NCBI RefSeq assembly: GCF_030064065.1
Contig: NZ_CP125946.1
Location: 124,001-188,000, forward strand
Origin: Rothia sp. SD9660Na
GTDB lineage: Bacteria > Actinomycetota > Actinomycetes > Actinomycetales > Micrococcaceae
DNA length: 64,000 bases
Direction: 5' to 3'
How positions within the stretch are numbered: position 1 is the first letter of the stretch; the number at the start of each line of letters is the position of its first letter. This document shows, in pieces, positions 62,011 through 64,000 of this stretch. Position numbers and translations under genes: made by a program. The notes beneath the pieces were generated by a model. The model saw only the letters and a program-made list of their open reading frames with translations. It searched no databases and was not told where the DNA came from.

Positions 62011-62523
62011 ATGATTATCGACCTCAGTCTGATCCTGGTCATGGGCGTGCTCTACGCCGTGGGGGTTTACCTGATTCTTGACCGCTCCATGACCCGCGTG
62101 CTCCTGGGCCTGATGCTCATGACCAACGCGACCAACATCCTAATCCTGCACGCGGGCGGCCCGGCCGGTCTAGCCCCCTTCTACAGCAAAGACATTGCCG
62201 CTGAAGACTACTCCGACCCGCTCCCGCAGGCCCTGATTCTGACCGCTATCGTGATTTCCTGCGCGGTAACCGCCCTGATTCTGGGTATTATCTACCGCTC
62301 TTGGCTGCTCTCTAAGGCCGATGAAATCACCGACGACGCCGAAGATATTCGCGTGGCCGGGCAGGAGGCCTTCGATAAGGAAGAGGACGCCGCTGCCGAG
62401 TTCGATGCTTCGGAGTTCGACGCTGACGAAGCGACCCGCGAAAAAGAATTTATTGAAGCAGAAGAGAAGAAGAAAATTAGCCAGACAAGCGCCCAGCAGA
62501 CCGTGTCAAAGAAGGGGGACTAG
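62011..62523 (+). CDS. mrpC: Mrp antiporter subunit C
   Basis: A 170-residue protein with three NuoK-like helices (MGVLYAVGVYLILDRSMTRV, then LMLMTNATNILILHAGG and DPLPQALILTAIVISCAVTA). An unusually long acidic cytoplasmic tail (about residues 105-170) is rich in Asp/Glu/Lys. It begins 3 bases after the mrpA stop. MrpC is an essential membrane subunit of the antiporter complex. Confidence 0.92.
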   Translation: MIIDLSLILVMGVLYAVGVYLILDRSMTRVLLGLMLMTNATNILILHAGGPAGLAPFYSKDIAAEDYSDPLPQALILTAIVISCAVTALILGIIYRSWLLSKADEITDDAEDIRVAGQEAFDKEEDAAAEFDASEFDADEATREKEFIEAEEKKKISQTSAQQTVSKKGD

Positions 62524-62526
62524 CCC

Positions 62527-64000
62527 GTGGATATCGCTATCGCCCAGCTCGCCCCTCTCTGCATCATCATTCTCTTCCTGGCTGCCGCCGTCACCTTCGT
62601 CTCGAAGAAAGACAGTGTGCAGCGCGTCATCGCCTTCGCCGCGGTAGCTATCACCCTGGTTTTTGAGGTCCTGCTCCTGGCCTCGGTCTGGAACGCTGCG
62701 CCCCAGACCGTGCACCTGGCAGGCTGGGAGGCCCCCTTTGGTATCACCATGGTGGTGGATCAGCTCTCGGCTCTTATGCTGGTGGTTTCGTCCACTATCT
62801 CGCTGGCGGTGCTGGTCTTTGCTACCGGCCAGAACCTGCAGGACGAGGACGACGAGGTACCCATCTCGGTTTTCTACCCCACCTACCTGCTGCTACTGGC
62901 GGGTGTGTCGAACGCCTTCTTGGCGGGCGACCTCTTTAACCTCTACGTGGGCTTCGAGATCCTGCTCATGGCCTCCTACGTGCTGATTACCATGAACGCC
63001 AACACCCCGCGTATTCGTGCGGGCGTGACCTACGTGGTAGTTTCGGTTGTCTCATCCATGCTCTTCCTCACCGCTATCGGCTTTGTCTACGCCTCGGTGG
63101 GCACCATCAACATGGCCGACCTGTCACTCAAGCTGGGCACCCTGCCCGAGGGCACCCAGATGCAGCTGCACCTCATGCTGCTGATTGCCTTTGGTATCAA
63201 GGCTGCGGTCTTTCCGCTCTCCCTCTGGCTACCTGACTCCTACCCCACAGCCCCGGCCCCTGTTACCGCCGTGTTCGCGGGCCTGCTGACCAAGGTGGGC
63301 GTGTACGCGATTATTCGTACTGAAACCCTGCTTTTCCCCGAAGGACCCCTGGATACGCTTCTGGGGGTCGTGGCAGGTTTGACCCTGTTGGTGGGTATCC
63401 TGGGTGCCCTGGCTCAAGGTGACATTAAGCGTCTGCTCTCCTTTATCCTCATTAGCCACATCGGCTACATGATCTGGGGCATCTCGCTGGGCAACGAGCT
63501 GGGCCTGACCACCGTCGTCTTCTACATCGCCCACCATATCGTGATTCAGACCGGCCTCTTCATGGTGGTTGGCCTGGTGGAACGCCGGGCAGGCTCCACT
63601 AACGTGCGCCGCCTGGGTGGCCTGATGAAGACAGCCCCCGTCCTAGCCCTGCTCTACTTCATCCCCGCCATCAACCTGGGCGGTATCCCGCCCTTCTCCG
63701 GCTTCATCGGTAAGGTCGGTTTCATCGAGGCATCCGTAGAAAACGGCGGTGCCCTGGCCTACATCAACGCGGGTGTGGGCGTCCTGGTCTCCCTGCTGAC
63801 CCTGCTGGCCCTAGCTCGTGTATGGAACAAGGCCTTCTGGCGCCCCGCCAAGGAAGCCGAAGAGCCCACCCCTGAGCTGGTTATGGCCGAGCACTCCGAT
63901 GACCCCGCCCATTACGAGACCAAGCCAATTCCGGCCTCCATGATGGCCTCCACCGTCTCCCTGGTTGTGGTGGGTGTGCTCATCACCCTCTTCTCAGGCC
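62527..64000 (+). CDS. mrpD: Mrp antiporter subunit D (cut by window edge)
   Basis: Starting at GTG 62527, 3 bases after mrpC, the frame stays open to the end of the window (491 codons). It encodes a NuoM/NuoN-like proton-translocating subunit. Visible are LFNLYVGFEILLMASYVLIT, the conserved KAAVFPLSLWLPDSYPTAPA and the Lys-bearing LSFILISHIGYM. The C-terminus and later mrp genes lie outside. Start choice rests on operon spacing; the first helix begins soon after. Confidence 0.92.
   Translation, partial: MDIAIAQLAPLCIIILFLAAAVTFVSKKDSVQRVIAFAAVAITLVFEVLLLASVWNAAPQTVHLAGWEAPFGITMVVDQLSALMLVVSSTISLAVLVFATGQNLQDEDDEVPISVFYPTYLLLLAGVSNAFLAGDLFNLYVGFEILLMASYVLITMNANTPRIRAGVTYVVVSVVSSMLFLTAIGFVYASVGTINMADLSLKLGTLPEGTQMQLHLMLLIAFGIKAAVFPLSLWLPDSYPTAPAPVTAVFAGLLTKVGVYAIIRTETLLFPEGPLDTLLGVVAGLTLLVGILGALAQGDIKRLLSFILISHIGYMIWGISLGNELGLTTVVFYIAHHIVIQTGLFMVVGLVERRAGSTNVRRLGGLMKTAPVLALLYFIPAINLGGIPPFSGFIGKVGFIEASVENGGALAYINAGVGVLVSLLTLLALARVWNKAFWRPAKEAEEPTPELVMAEHSDDPAHYETKPIPASMMASTVSLVVVGVLITLFSG

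Noticed and set aside
1..64000. CRISPR array, prophage or integrated plasmid
   Set aside because: No regularly spaced direct repeats were seen, and no integrase, phage structural or replication genes were found. The three tRNA genes show no adjacent integrase or duplicated 3' ends.

Overview
The window is high-GC actinobacterial DNA. The gene set (CsoR/CopZ/CopA, a long GapB-type GAPDH, an fdhD-DUF6457-fdhF cluster, LGFP-repeat secreted proteins, a fused MrpA/B subunit, an IdeR/DtxR-type iron box) and the many TANNNT boxes 6-7 nt before start codons point to the Micrococcaceae, possibly Rothia or a close relative. The genus is an inference, not a search result. Most of the window is ordinary chromosome. 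It is interrupted by a low-GC patch (about 7.3-8.5 kb), a lone TnpB element (25.6-26.9 kb), an AbiE-type toxin-antitoxin pair (56.9-58.6 kb) and several decayed genes.

Layout. 0-1.4 kb: copper operon csoR-copZ-copA (minus, copA cut by the window edge) with a clear CsoR operator. 1.5-8.5 kb: GH15 glycosidase, a collapsed lysE/lysG-type pair, a BASS-type transporter, two tiny membrane proteins, an M48 protease, and a low-GC cluster with a broken secreted protein. 8.8-12 kb: pta-ackA. 12.3-16.4 kb: DsbA-like lipoprotein, nitrilase-family hydrolase, acylphosphatase, CDF metal exporter, spermidine-synthase-like protein, EamA exporter remnant. 16.5-21 kb: two distantly similar unknown proteins flanking a YpfJ-type metalloprotease, then purB. 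21.3-23.7 kb: helical protein plus large alpha/beta hydrolase. 23.8-30 kb: Xi-class GST, GNAT, TnpB, a second spermidine-synthase-like gene, YchJ-like protein, purine permease. 30.3-32.9 kb: SLH-domain SGNH hydrolase with a CsaB-like pyruvyltransferase. 33-37 kb: iron-box DUF2218 gene and formate dehydrogenase cluster. 37.1-39.7 kb: two-component system headed by a small secreted peptide gene, with a palindromic operator and a divergent lipoprotein. 39.9-45.6 kb: FprA, lactone oxidase, LGFP protein, UspA, three tRNAs (Glu, Asp, Phe). 45.7-56.7 kb: exonuclease III, OpuC-type osmolyte ABC operon, gapB, sugar kinase, PEBP, HAD phosphatase, frameshifted GDPD, uracil permease. 56.9-64 kb: AbiE module and the mrpAB-C-D antiporter operon, cut by the right edge.

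Most notable observations. (1) A 55-residue secreted Cys-containing peptide is translationally coupled (GTGA) to a six-TM histidine kinase and a LuxR-type regulator, next to a perfect 16-bp palindrome; this is a candidate peptide-signalling cassette. (2) The SLH-domain protein and CsaB-like pyruvyltransferase gene pair suggests pyruvate-dependent cell-wall anchoring. (3) The octamer GCGGACGC occurs 26 times by eye on the two strands. (4) Two dispersed palindromic repeat families are present, one of nested terminator-like hairpins. (5) The TnpB gene has recognisable hairpin ends and no tnpA.
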